This document shows positions 23,327 to 35,726 of a DNA stretch of 64,000 nucleotides, piece by piece. The position numbers and the translations under genes were made by a program. The stretch spans positions 20,339,226 to 20,403,225 of the forward strand of contig NC_089276.1 in the NCBI RefSeq assembly GCF_963678975.1, in the 5' to 3' direction. The number at the start of each line of letters is the position of its first letter. The stretch's first letter is position 1. Origin of the DNA: Dysidea avara (taxonomy: Eukaryota > Porifera > Demospongiae > Dictyoceratida > Dysideidae). The notes beneath the pieces were generated by a model. That model did no database searches. It was not told the origin of the DNA and worked only from the letters and a program-made list of their open reading frames with translations.

Positions 23327-25490
23327 TCTACCTTACCTGTGTAGCCTATGTACAGTGATAAAATATAATGTTTTATAGATGACCTACCATAATGTCCTAT
23401 CATTTGTAGTTTTGAACAGACATGGTAGAGCATGGCAGGACACTTTAGTTGTAACTATGGTTGTAAACATGATTGTTAACAGTCAATTGGCATAGCTTAT
23501 ATATGGCATATCAAAACTAATGTTAAATTTACCGGATTCCGCAAGGTTTTGTCCATTTCCAGTAAAATTTACACCACCTTGTAAACAAACCACTATAACT
23601 TCCGCATACTTCAGTTTATGGAAACGGTGTTTGGTTTATCGAATTCGTTAATGTCAGGCGAGTCCCGTGGTATATTAGATATTGCTCTGAGATAAACAGA
23701 AAGGGCAGAAAGAGCCTTGTTCTGGTGAATTACGCATCATCAGGTATGTAAAAAAATGAAGGTATTTTGAGTACTTCTCTGTAAAATTACCAGTTAAACA
23801 CTCAGTACGGGTGAATTCTTATTCAGTACGCTTCAACACATACAATGATACCAAGTTTTGGGGATTTGGTGTAGGATAACAGTCTGTACTTTTAGGATTT
23901 GTCCACCCGCGTGATCAATTTCTCCAATAGGGAGTGCGCATTATGCCATTATCAACAATGAATAAGTGACACTGTGGTAACGTTACAAACGCAGTAGCTA
24001 TGGGTGGCATTGTATAGGGCTTTCTTTCATTGTATAATGTGCTGTAGAAATTATGGGTGCTAATGCCTGTACTTTGTGTTTTCTGAATATAATACAAAAC
24101 GCATGTATTTTGTATTGGACAAGGGAAGTACAAGGAATGACAAGGTTTTTTTAATCAGCTTGTTTGACAAACCTGAGGTAGTGAAAGGGTTATAAAGTAG
24201 ATACTACATCATTTTAATGACTAATTCTTTAGAATTAAGGGTAAAACTTAGAATTCTGTGAAAAAAACTGACCATTGAGGTTTTGGCTGTGAATTGACAA
24301 AATGTACAGAGTAGTCTTGATATGGGAACATTGGTCACTGTGTTGTCGTGTGCTATTTGGCTGCTGCCAATTAGCCAAGTATGTTCAAGGTCACCCTCCT
24401 TGGGGTTGTAACAATGTAATCTCCTAGCAACCGCAGAACAGATATCATTTGCAGTCAAAACCATAAACCAAATAAGTAATCTAATGTGGATCTAGCGGTG
24501 GTGAGACTGAGAGTAAATAGTATGCGCATCAATACATTATACACTACGTGGGCAGTAACTGAATTCAATTCGATTTCATATCGCGTGAGTTAATTAATTA
24601 ATTACATAATAAAAATTTAAATGGCATCAGTGATTGTATTACCTTCTTCGTATTTCTTGAAGTCAGAAAAGTGTTCGCAGAGAGGAATATTGTTAGTACA
24701 CATACATAATGTTGGGTGCCAAGAAGCTAGCTAGTTGTTATGAGTAAATCTGTACCGGGTACAGAATGGTATGCTATTCCTTTGACGCTCACTCGTGGTC
24801 ACCGTATTGCTTTCACAAACCGAGTATAACACTAGGTATGCCGTCATTTTGGTCTTGGCGTAATAGCCATGCTTTGCGAAAGATATCTCAAGACTGTATG
24901 ACGCCCCCTTGCTAATCGAGCTAATGCACATTAAGTCCAGCCAATTCACCTCTTCAGGTGGATTGACAAGAAGCCGGATTGAATGCGTATTGCGATCAAT
25001 CCAGTTCAGGTGTGAAATGGTTTGATCCAGCTTCGATGAGCATTCGACTGTGGTGTGAAAAGGTTCTTTTTGATAGCTACAACATTATGTCTGACCAAAC
25101 TTCATTATGGTCTGACAGTTATGCTATTTGTTCAGTAAATGTCCAGAGTCTGACTGTTATCTGTTATTACTCTGTAATACTGTGTATCCTGTAGGTTACA
25201 AAAATAGAATCTGAAAATTATAGTGCTCCACAGCATGTGTAACTCCAGCTGTGCATACCTTACCAAACGTGACATACCCATAATATATTATACACTTCTG
25301 CAGTGTTCCCCCTACTTACTTGCTACTTACAGTACCAGCGGTCAAATACAACGTCGCACTCACTTGCACCGTTTTCTTGAGTCACGAGTAGACTCGAGCA
25401 ATTTGCAAGTAAAGCTGCTCGTGTCTTGCAGAACTGAGAGTTGTGAGAGTTCTATTCATGAGCCATCTGTAAGGAATGTGCTAGTCTATG
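23327..25490. other. Long stretch with no recognisable gene
   Basis: Only short open frames without domains. No tRNA-like boxes, no clear inverted repeats. A short inverted motif ACGAGTAGACTCG occurs near 25,385. Confidence 0.4.
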
Positions 25491-25493
25491 TAG

Positions 25494-25760
25494 AAATGCA
25501 CCAATTTATCAGTATATAATTGGATATCGGCTTATTGGCTAGATTTCAGTAATACCAGTATCAGTAATTACAGTATTAGCAGATCATTTAACCGACTAAG
25601 TTTACTGACCCTGATGTTATTGTTTTCATAACAATAAGACAAAAAATAAAAGTTTAAAAAATGGTAATTTGTAAAAAATGTTGGTAAACATGAACATTGG
25701 AATGGTTATCGGTATCAACAATGATGTGAATTTCAATATCAGCTAATTACAGATGTTTAT
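25494..25760. repeat. Possible decayed hAT-like MITE
   Basis: AGAAATGCACCAATTTATCAG and GGATATCGGCTTATTGGC on the left and GGTTATCGGTATCAACAATG on the right recall hAT MITEs with ATCGGTATCGG interiors. The ends are not clean. Confidence 0.3.
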
Positions 25761-26129
25761 ACAACTATATTATATTGTAGTTGCTAACTGATATGAGATT
25801 TTGCCACTTAATATCCTTTATAATATCAGAACTGGTGTATATTTAAATGTTCCATTAGTACCTTATGAATTCTACGTACCTTGTGACTGCACCCACTGAT
25901 GCTAGTGGTTATGCTTATGAGTTCGACATTAAATCAACTCTACTGTATAACACAGTGCCATTTCACTACAACTACTGATCACTATTCACACCTCATGGTA
26001 TGGTAGATCCTGTTTCCCTTCAGTTAAAATGTCCACAAAACAATTCATTAATACACAAAGGTTATAGCCCATCATAATTCAACAATCATTTATATGCATA
26101 TGTACATATATCTTTAAAATACATGTGTG

Positions 26130-26772
26130 AGTACCATATTTCCTTGTATAAAACCCTGGGCTTCTATTTCCTTCCCAGCATTTTTCATTTGCAAACAAAT
26201 ATGGCCTTTATTTGAGACTGGGCATTCAGTCTCAGCGTTTAACTGAAGGTAGAACACTGTTATTGCAATGGTAAGCATGGAGAACCTGTGAAGTGTACTG
26301 CTGGCACTTTTAGCCTGACAAAAAAAGTAGCCTGGCAAAAAGCCTGGCATGGCAAAAGTAAGTATACGTTTCATGACAAAAGATGATTAAACGTACACCT
26401 CTAGCTCAGTGTGTGAAAACAAGTTGGCATTGATTCTGGTCCAGACCTAGTTTGGCGTCATCCACCCCTTTGGAAACAGTAAGGGTCAGGTGAAATACTA
26501 AATCATTTCCACCGCCTATATTCGGCAGTAGCCAATTAATGTGTGCCAATGATCCTCACACAGAAATCACCAATGCTTTTGTTCAAATTGAAGGGCAATC
26601 ATCTGACACAACAAGCAGTGTGTGTGCTGTCTAATTGAATTCCTTTGAAATGGTTTGGTATCTCTAACCAGACCTTACTTTTTGCAAAGGCGCGGGCGGC
26701 ACTAGACCCTCTATTTTAAAGGGGGTGCTTATAATCGAAAATCTATAAGCGCCACCCCAAGAAAATACGGTC
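26130..26772. mobile_element. Non-autonomous DNA transposon, about 640 bp
   Basis: Left end ACCATATTTCCTTGTATAAA, right end CCAAGAAAATACGGT, i.e. inverted ACCGTATTTTCTTGG. Inside, CCCTGGGCTTCTATTTCC and GGCCTTTATTTGAGACTGGG on the left and GCTTATAATCG on the right. No transposase; no secure target duplication. Confidence 0.55.
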
Positions 26773-26786
26773 TGGCTACGTGAGAC

Positions 26787-27000
26787 TACCGTATAACCTA
26801 AATATTTCAAGGGGTAAAAATTTCGCTCATTTCGCGGAGGACGTTATCAGCAAAAACTCGTACCCTTGAAATATTTAGACCTCCATTTAGTCTAATACAT
26901 TTTGGGAGTGTTTATAAATCCACGAAACTTTTATTTTTAGCAACATTGCTTAACCTTCGAAAAATTTGCCCCTCAAAATATTTAGGCTAGCTGTACGGTA
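26787..27000. mobile_element. Tc1/mariner-type MITE, family M3, copy 1
   Basis: TA, then CCGTATAACCTAAATATTTC at the left, and CCTCAAAATATTTAGGCTAG with CTGTACGG then TA at the right. 210 bp. The interior ATTTAGACCTCCAT and AATACATTTTGGGAGTGTTT are shared with 44,166-44,352. Confidence 0.8.
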
Positions 27001-27106
27001 AATTAGCTGTTTATTATTATTATTATCTAATTCATCCAAATAGGAAGAGGTGGCACCAAAAGGCTAGGCCTGCACGAGGATGCTTCCCCAAAATATTACA
27101 CACATA

Positions 27107-27950
27107 CGTATACATATAAGCATAGATACTACACCCACTGGGATTGGAAACTACGCATACTTCCCATACAAAAATCTGCCGTATCCGCACCTCCAGTTGA
27201 TTGGTGTTAACTCAGAAGAACTTTCTTTAACTTCTGTAATACAATATATATTGAGTAGTGTGAAGTTGAAATTTCTTTCTTTTGGTGAACCATCACTGTC
27301 AGCCTTTCTTGAATGCCAGATAGGACGCTAAGGACGATTACTCCTGTGGCCGCTCTCAAACTTTGCTAGCTCTAAGTCTCAAATGGCGGTTTCTACAAAA
27401 GCCAATTTTGTACTGTGCAGGTAACTTGGTATGACGAATCGAACCGGCGTAATTGTAAAAAGCTTCTTTCATCACAAAGGTGTTTTTCAGTATTTGCGCT
27501 CCGCCCAGGTCTTCTTCTTTTGCTAGCTCTAGCGTAACGAATCAATGTCCTGGGTAAGTTATCGTTTCATTTCCTGATAGATAAGACATCAGTTAATCAA
27601 ACCAACACAGTTTGAAACTCAACTATAGCCTTGAAAACAAAATTTTGTATTTTTAAAAAGTTACTACACGTGTCAACTGCGTAAAAATATTACTGTTTCA
27701 GTTGAACGCGCAGGAATTACGTTGTTCGCAACCACTTTGGTGCTTCTTTGGAAGTTTCTTTTACTGTTACTGCTTCGTTATTGTGACTACAGTATCGGCA
27801 GTGGGAAGATAACTTGGCAGAACATCTCGCAGAGCATAGATTTATTTCATGTAGAAAGGTGTCAACGGAGGTGCGGATAGAGGTGTCATAAACACCAGTT
27901 TCCAATCCCTGGTGGGTGTAGTATCTATGATATAAGTTACTATAGCATAC
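27107..27950. repeat. Inverted repeat enclosing promoter-like DNA
   Basis: CATAGATACTACACCCAC and GGGATTGGAAACT then CCGCACCTCC near 27,120-27,190 recur inverted at 27,860-27,935. The 650 bp between are richer in CpG and contain two ATG-plus-donor strings: ATGGCGGTTTC...TGTGCAG|GTAACT (27,383) and ATGTCCTGG|GTAAGT (27,546), each preceded by TTTGCTAGCTCTA. This could be a promoter region with short first exons, or the body of a foldback element. Nothing downstream confirms a gene. Confidence 0.45.
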
Positions 27951-28416
27951 AAAAAAAAAAACTGCACAGAGAACATGTACAAAAAACAAGAAAACACAAC
28001 ACATGCACACACAAGACAAACTAGCAGATTAAACAGAATCAAAAAAGTAGTTTGAATGGTTTTGGGAAGTGGTTGAGAATCTGAACAATCATTAATACAA
28101 AGAAACCACGCAAAATGCGAGACATAACGACACAAACCTGCCATGGCGCACACTCGCTGTACGTCTACTTCCACTGCCTCTCTCCACTTTCTATAGATAT
28201 AGTCTACTATACCAAAAGTTGAAGAAAACTACTGGCTTCCCCCGTGACTGTCCCAACAAGGAAGATACGCATGAATTGCATTGACACGCTCCAAATAAGT
28301 CAGATTTACCGCAAGTCACGCGATTTGCTACTCCAGTTTATGACGTCATTAGTTAGACGATAATGGGGCTGTAAAGTTTTGCAAGGTGGTGTCGTGAACG
28401 TAGGTACGCGCTGTTG

Positions 28417-28602
28417 TTAGATTTGCGACCACGGTCAAAGTCTTGACTGGTCGAAATTTTGCTTTGACCTGTGATTAAGAACCTTTTTCGACCTTTAACC
28501 AGTGACTTAGCGACGATATTTCAGAACTTTTCAATTGTGGGTTGGAAATTTTTACCTTTGACCCATTTGGTAGCCTTGACTTTGACCGCGGTCGCAGATC
28601 TA
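28417..28602. mobile_element. MITE with GACCRCGGTCAAAGTC ends
   Basis: Left TAGATTTGCGACCACGGTCA and right TGACCGCGGTCGCAGATCTA form an inverted repeat of about 28 bp. The 186-bp interior holds further TTTGACC/GGTCAAA motifs. No coding. Confidence 0.7.
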
Positions 28603-28615
28603 CCTAGTGAGTAGT

Positions 28616-28846
28616 TTCGTGCCCAGACCGCTTATTTCTTTTTATGTGGGGGCGGAGAAAAAAGGGTCTGGTGGATCTCCAATACATTTTTTGTGCAGCC
28701 GGATCTACAACTTTTGGGGATCGTTGATTAGTGGTGATGAATAGCAAAGGCCTGTTAACGAATTCGAAGCAACAATAGAAAATACGGCACGCGTGCCTTT
28801 TTTCTCCGCCCCTACACAAAAAGGAAAAAAAGCGGTCTGGGCACGA
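28616..28846. mobile_element. MITE with CGTGCCCAGACCGC ends
   Basis: Left CGTGCCCAGACCGCTTATTT and right AAAAGCGGTCTGGGCACG extend to about 55-bp arms, with GGGGCGGAGAAAAAAG present in both. AGTGAGT occurs just outside both ends (28,607 and 28,855) and may be the target duplication. It lies 14 bp from the preceding MITE. Confidence 0.75.
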
Positions 28847-28869
28847 GACTATACAGTGAGTGCTTGTAT

Positions 28870-29059
28870 TGTGGGGGACTGTTGATTAGTATAGCTCGGT
28901 TCGTTCACTGTTCGCCACGGATACATACGAAACACAACACTGTCACTACTATTGATTACATGTGCTACAAAATTCAAAGTGACGTCATATTCCTAACCTA
29001 TTACACGTGATCATAAACTACGTATTGTTAATGTATAATGTTATAACTAATCATCGACA
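28870..29059 (-). repeat. Left (3') LTR of BEL/Pao fossil 2
   Basis: 190 bp, beginning TGTGGGGGACTG on the plus strand and ending CATCGACA, i.e. TG...CA termini on the element's strand. It matches the split right LTR nearly base for base. Confidence 0.85.
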
Positions 29060-32000
29060 TCCTCCGGGGGGCCACACAAGACACTGGTCCATTCGGCTAC
29101 TCTTGCACGGGCCTTCATAGCTGCTTGTCTTGTGGGGCGGATGTCCTGTGGCTGTGATGTATTCTGCTGATTGCTCTCAGAATCTAACTTGTCCTGGCTA
29201 TTGGTAGCATCTGAGTTAACAGGTTCAACATCGGTCTTACTTGTTATCTCGAGTGGGTAAAGTCTGCTTATAGGTCTATTTGTCCTGCCACTGCTTGTGC
29301 GAATGTTAACAGCTCTGATGAGTCCATCATGTCCAGTAATGACATCCTCGATTACTGCGAGTTTCCAACTGGCTCTGGGTGTGTTATCATGGACTAAAAC
29401 AATTTCACCCTTCTTGACTATCTGGGAGTTTTTTCCTGTTGCACGATGGAATTCCCTGAGGGATGTGAGGTACTCTGTCCTCCATCTTCTCCAGAAGTTG
29501 TTCAATAACACTGTTATGGTTCTTGCTCTCCTTTTCACTTCTGAGTTGGAGCCATAATCAGGGTCACTAATCTCATCTCCTTCGGTTATTGGATGTGGGA
29601 GAGAAACAATCCTCCTACCATACAGCAAGTGTGCTGGAGTGAGTGGTTCTGGGTCCTTAAGGTCAGGGGAGACATACGTTAAAGGATGGTCATTGAGAAT
29701 GGCTTCGATTTCTATGATTATTGTTTGTAGATCAAGTAGACTCACATACGATCTTCCGAGTACCTTCTTAAGGGAAGTCTTAGTCAAGCCGATAAGTCGC
29801 TCCCAAAATCTCCCCGTACCAGGGGGCACGCTTCGGGATGAATTTCCATGTAACTCCCTTCCGACTTAAAGCATCTAGTAAGATCTTGCAACTGAACAAC
29901 TTGTTGAGTTCATCAGCGGCTGCTAAATAAGTGGACGCATTGTCCGATAACATAAACTTGGGCAAAGACTTGCGACTGCTAAATCTCCTGAAGGCTTGTA
30001 GGAAGTTCTCGGTGGTGAGGTCAGTTACTATCTCAAGATGCACGGTTCTGGTCACTGCGCAAGTAAAGAGGCACACATACACTTTACTCTCTTTACCTGT
30101 GTCTCTCACATATAAGGTGCCAGTGAAATCCACACCAGTCACTTCAAAGGGCTGTGTCTCTTGAACTCTACACTTGACAAGGGGAGGTGGATCCGGTGTT
30201 TGATATGGCTTTCCTTCAGTCTTCCTGCAGATCACACAATGTCTAAGAAGTTTCCGTATCAACTGTCCTTTACCGGGAATCCAGTAGCTCTGTCTGATGG
30301 CTGTCAATGTTGAAGTCACTCCAGCGTGTAGATGTTTCTCATGGACTGCATAGATAATGATTCTGGTGAACGGGTGTTTGGCTGGTAGCAAGTAAGGAAA
30401 TTTCACCAGTTCAGAGACTGGGGCATTATGAATCCTCCCGCCACAACGAATGAGTCCACCTTTGTCTATGAATAAACGGAGTTGACGAACTAAAGGTGAT
30501 CGACTTAATTGAAAATTGATGTTCTGGATTTCGGCAGGGAATGATTGCTGTTGTACAGTTTGGATCCATTTCAAGTTAGCTTGTGTACGCTCTGCAGGGG
30601 AGATAGGACCTGAGTACTTGATGGATGGCTTTCTTATGTTTCTCACAAATCTTAAAATATATGCAGTAACATTGAGGAGTCGTGATAGGCTGTGGTATGC
30701 TGAAACATCAAGAATATAGTGAAGGCCAGTGTCTTCAACAGAGGTAGTACTTTGTGTCTCTGGTTGAGCAGTCTCTTCAGCTTCCACTAATGAAACCTGT
30801 AGCTGAAGGGCTTCTGTAGGTTTCCACTCTGGCCCAAGGTTATCAGACAGTAACCAAGGTGGTCCCTTAAGCCACATCAAGGAAGACTGTAGCTGGTCAT
30901 AAGTAATACCTCTTGTCAGAAGGTCTGCTGGGTTGTCATTGGTTGAGCAAAATCCCCAGGAAGCTGATGGTAGTACATTGTGAATCTGACTTACTCGAGA
31001 AGAAACAACCTGTGGAAGGGTCTTCTTGCTATGGATCCAGTACAACACAATCTGGCTGTCAGTCCACATAAAAACAGAGGTGTTGTGTAGTTGTAAGGAA
31101 TCAATGATAAATTTGGCAAGATGTGTAGCTGTCAATGCAGCCATGAGCTCCAAGCGAGGTAAGGTTGGACGCTTGAGTGGAGCAACACGGGATTTCGCCA
31201 TAACAAATGAAGACTCCTGTTGTAGCTTGAGAAATGCTACAGCACCATAGGCCTTGGTGCTGGCAGCAAATACATGAAGTTGTACATTGTTTTTCTCGTA
31301 AGTGATGGTAAAGTATCGTCTATTGATATTAAACTGTGGTAACTGCTTGATGTCTGTGACTATAGACTGCCATTGCTCACAGAGCTCAGGTGCAAGTGGT
31401 TCATCCCATTCCAGGTGTTTTTGCCAGAGGGTTTGCATTAGAAGCTTGGAGCAGATGGTAACTGGAGCCGCTAGTCCAAGTGGATCAAACACCTTCGATG
31501 AATTTTGAAGGACTTCACGCGTAGTAATTAGATTTATGGTAGCCAAAGTGGTGTTCTTGGGTACGAGTGATAGTTTGTCTGTATCAGTATGCCAGTGGAC
31601 ACCAAGGACATTAGCAGGTACAGTGGAGTCAGCAGTGTTTTCCTGACGTTTTATCAAACTAAGTTGTGAACTATTCAATACCCATGATCTTAAGTTAAAT
31701 TTGGCCTCTGACATAATGACTCTAGCCTGTTTGTAATACTGGGTTGCAGCCAATTCTGTCTCACACCCTGACACAATATTATCAACATATAAATTGGCTT
31801 GGATGTCATGTGAGAGTGGTGTGTTATAGCATTGTAAATGATGGTACAGTGCAGCATACAACATAAATGGTGAACTTACAGCTCCGAAGAGTACTGTCTT
31901 GAAGCGGTACATGATGAGCTCACTGTTGGGATCTGTAGCGTCACTGAGCCAACAAAAAGCGGGTGTAATCTCTATCACTCTCATTAAGGTGGATATGGAG

Positions 32001-34946
32001 AAAGGCTTTCTCAATATCAGTGGAGATGGCATGGTTGAGTGTACGAAAACGAAGGATGATTGAGCATAGATCATTTAGAAAGTGAGGACCGGTGAGTAAA
32101 CAATCATTCAAGGAGGGATGATCCTTTGATTGACAGCAGCTACAATCGTACACTATGCGGATTGGTGTTGTGATTGAGTTCTTTTTGACGCAGTGGTGAG
32201 GAATAAAATGGGTCAGGCCAGGTATTTCAGGTGTGTACACTCTTTCAATAAAACCTCTGTTGAGTTGATCACAGATAACGTTGTTGTATGTTTGTAGGAG
32301 ACCTGGTGTTAGTGAAAGACGGTGAGCCAATGTTCTCTTCCTGCATACATTAGAGTTAGTTGGCAGTGATGGGTGGCTCTCTTTCCACGGGAATTTGGTG
32401 CAGTATGAACCATCAGGAAGACGAGTAATACATGTCCGCGAGTACCCTTGTAAAAACTGTTTGTCTGAATTGTTCTCTACTGCTATTCCAGTTGTCTCAA
32501 GGTCGTAAAACTTTTGGATGTTGTGATCTTCATTGTGCTGGGTGGATACGTGAAGGGCACTCGTTACTACATTGAGAGAGTGTGTATGTGAAACTGGTCC
32601 TGAAAGCAGGTAACCAATCTTAGAACTAGTAGCAGTTGGACCGTCCCCTCTAATGATGTGGTCTTCCACTATGTCCCAGTAGTGGTCAGCTCCTATGAGG
32701 AGGGAGATATTGAAGTCTCCATCTGTGTTGACAGGGTGGGCTAACTGTAATCCATGCAGATATGGTAGTGCTCTTACTCTGGCGGTAGCACTTATCTTCA
32801 GTGGGACAGCAATGGTAGGGACGATAAGGACTGATAAAGAAATGTGTTCCTTGGATTGCGTCTTGACATACACAGTTACAACTGCCATGCTCTTGTGGTG
32901 TGATTGATTCGCACCAAATGCAGCAAGAGAAATGTTTTCCTTCTTGTAAGGCTTCAGTGACAAAAAATCTGCCAATTCTTGGGTCAGGAAGGAACGTTGA
33001 GACCCTTCATCAAATAGTATGTTGGCCCTAGTTTCTGCATGTGAAGAGGAAGTAATTGTTGCTACAGCAGTTTTCAACAGGCAAGTATTGTCTTTACCAA
33101 GCATGCTGTGTGATGGAGGATGGGCCAGAGCAGTGAGTGAAGCTGTTGAGTTTGTATTGACAGTGTTCCCTGTGGCCTGTGTTTCAGAGGTTGCTGGTTG
33201 AGAAGCTGGCTGTACTTGAGTTCCATTTCTAGTTATTTCATTACAGATACTTGTGTGGTGCCTACGGCCACATTTACGACACCGATACTTGGAGTTGCAA
33301 CTAGACACTCTATGATGGCCCAAGCAATTGAAGCACAATTTCTCTCGCTTAATTATATCCAAACGTTTCTGGTGGTCCTTGATGGCTTCACAGGTACCAG
33401 GAGCATGAGGTCCCTTGCAGTACACACATGTTGACTTCTTCAGAGTTGGGAGATCACTTGCTGTGCGTGAAGGTTTACGAACAGAGCTTGCATGAAATGA
33501 AGCTGTAAACTGAGTTGAGTTAGATTGGGGGTGGTGAGAACCCATTTCTAAAATTCTGATCTCTGTAAGTAAAGCACCTTGTAGTTCATCAATGGTCCAC
33601 TCATCACTGCCGTGCTGTCTTGCCAAGTTGACTCTGACATCTGCTGGAAGCTTGTTCAGTATGATAGGGACTAACAACGAACCATGTCTCACGGGACTTG
33701 CCAAGTAAAGAGAGGCTTCGTGCGTGACTTTCAACTGCATCATAGAATAGTTGTAGAGCTGATGATGAGTTCATTGGATTGTGTATCTCAAGTAGGGCGT
33801 TCATGTGAGCGTTTACTAGCTTATGTGGTTGGCCATATCTTTGTCGCAGTAAAGTGACTGAATGCTCATAATTGACTCCTGTTAGTGGGAAACCAGCCAC
33901 AACTCTTGCAGCATTATGTTGTAGTTGTGCACGCAGATAGCTTAACTTCTGAACATCACTTAGAGATGAGTTATTGTGTACGGCTGCCTCGAAACAGTCC
34001 CAGAAAGACTGCCACTGTAATGATTCACCTGAGAAAACTGGAATACTAAGCTTAGGTAGGCGGGTGGTAGCTCCACTGCTGCTTGGTACATGGCTTGCTG
34101 GGATTGGGGCTACATGGCTTTCTGAGGTGACAGCATTTGTGGGGATTACTGGATGTGTGGCATGGCTTTCAGAGAGTGTGCTCACATGATTCTCTGGTTG
34201 TGTGACTGTGACTGGTACTGTTTGTGTTTCATTGTTGTGTGGAATCACTTGTGTATGATGGGTGTCATCTGTAGCAGGTATACTCACTGTTTCAGATGAG
34301 GCGGTAGACTCTTCATTGTTCTCATCAGAAGATGGGACCTGTGGTGGAGTGACTCCTGTTATAACAGTGCTGGGGTTTGGATGAGTGCGGCGATATAGTC
34401 TTAAAACTCTATCAACTTGAGCTGCCTGTTGGGAGATTGTCTCTTGGATCTCTTCAGTTTCAAGAACCTCAGATTCCAGTTCCCCTTCTTCTTCTATAAG
34501 ACCAATTATCTTAGCATCAATGTCAGTGAGGATCTCCTTCTTTCGATCAAGTTGCTTCTGCCAGTCCACTAATGAGGTGTAATCTGATTCTGTAAGCTCA
34601 CTGGGGTCTCTTTCAATAATATCTTTAGTTGCAGTAATTATTCTGGTAAGGTGACTTCTATATCCGCGACGTGATAAACGATGACGCTTGAGTGCATCCA
34701 TGCCGTGACGAACTTGTCTTCGAATTAATGCCAACCACTGAAAAACCTGTAACGCAGGAACAGCAACAACAGTTCACTGAGTATGGGGTACTCGCCTTTC
34801 TGGGTACCGTTCTCTTATTCTGCCACGGTACCACGACGTTTTAGTGACGGGTTAATAGCTACTTGGACTAGAGAGGCGAGCACAACTAGCTCGGTAGGGT
34901 TGGCTTCGTTCTTCAGACGGACTTCTGCTGGTCACAGCACCAAAAA

Positions 34947-35021
34947 TGTGGGGGACTGTTGATTAGTATAGCTCGGTTCGTTCACTGTTCGCCACGATCG
35001 CCACGGATACATACGAAACAC
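34947..35021 (-). repeat. Right (5') LTR of BEL/Pao fossil 2, inner part
   Basis: TGTGGGGGACTGTTGATTAG onward matches the left LTR up to GATACATACGAAACAC, where LINE B begins. Confidence 0.85.
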
Positions 35022-35039
35022 CAGCACAACAACGGAACA

Positions 35040-35701
35040 GAATTGTCAGTTTATCTAAGACTCTGACTGACCTTAGTGAGAAAATTGCTGATTTGACTAT
35101 CAAACAACAAACACTACACAACTCGGTGCAATCTATATCCTCCAAATTTGTTGAGTCTGCTGTTAACATGGACACTGGTGCTCCAGCTCAATCCAGCACT
35201 CAAGGAGCTGGTCCATCTAGTAATGCTCTAGACATTATAGATGAGATGGCAGATAGAGATTGAAGGAAAAATAACATTGTCGCATACAATTTCCCGGAGT
35301 CCACTGACCGAAACGTTGATATTCAATCATTTAAGGCCCTAAGTGACACAGTTTTCAAATTGGATCTGGATGTAACCAAGGCTATTCGTTTGGGACCAAA
35401 GATCCCTAATAAACACAGACCATTACTATTGACTGTTGAAGATGTTGACGACAAGACTTTCATGCTTTCTCATTCTCACTTTCTGAAGCGACACGAACAG
35501 TACAACAAAGTATACCTTGTCCCTGATAGAACAAGACTTGAACGTGCTAAGCACAAAAGGGTTGTTGACGAGTTAAAACAAAGGAAGGCCAATGGAGAAA
35601 CTAATTTGATAATTCGTAATGGCATTATTTCACAGAGACAACCCCGTGTAAATATAATTGCTGAAACCACCAACACTCAGCAGGCTACTAATTGTTCCTG
35701 A
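35040..35701 (+). pseudogene. LINE B ORF1 protein, C-terminal part
   Basis: An N-terminal coiled-coil-like stretch (LSEKIADLTIKQQTLHNSV) is followed by an RNA-binding type region: RKNNIVAYNFPES, RLGPKIPNKHRPLLLTVED, DRTRLERAKHKRVVDEL, NLIIRNGIIS. This order matches ORF1 proteins of CR1-like LINEs, which bind the element RNA. One in-frame TGA (35,261) precedes RKNNIV, probably from CGA. The start codon is missing because of 5' truncation. Confidence 0.8.
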
Positions 35702-35726
35702 TAGAAGTCTTGCTGGTTCTTCAGTA

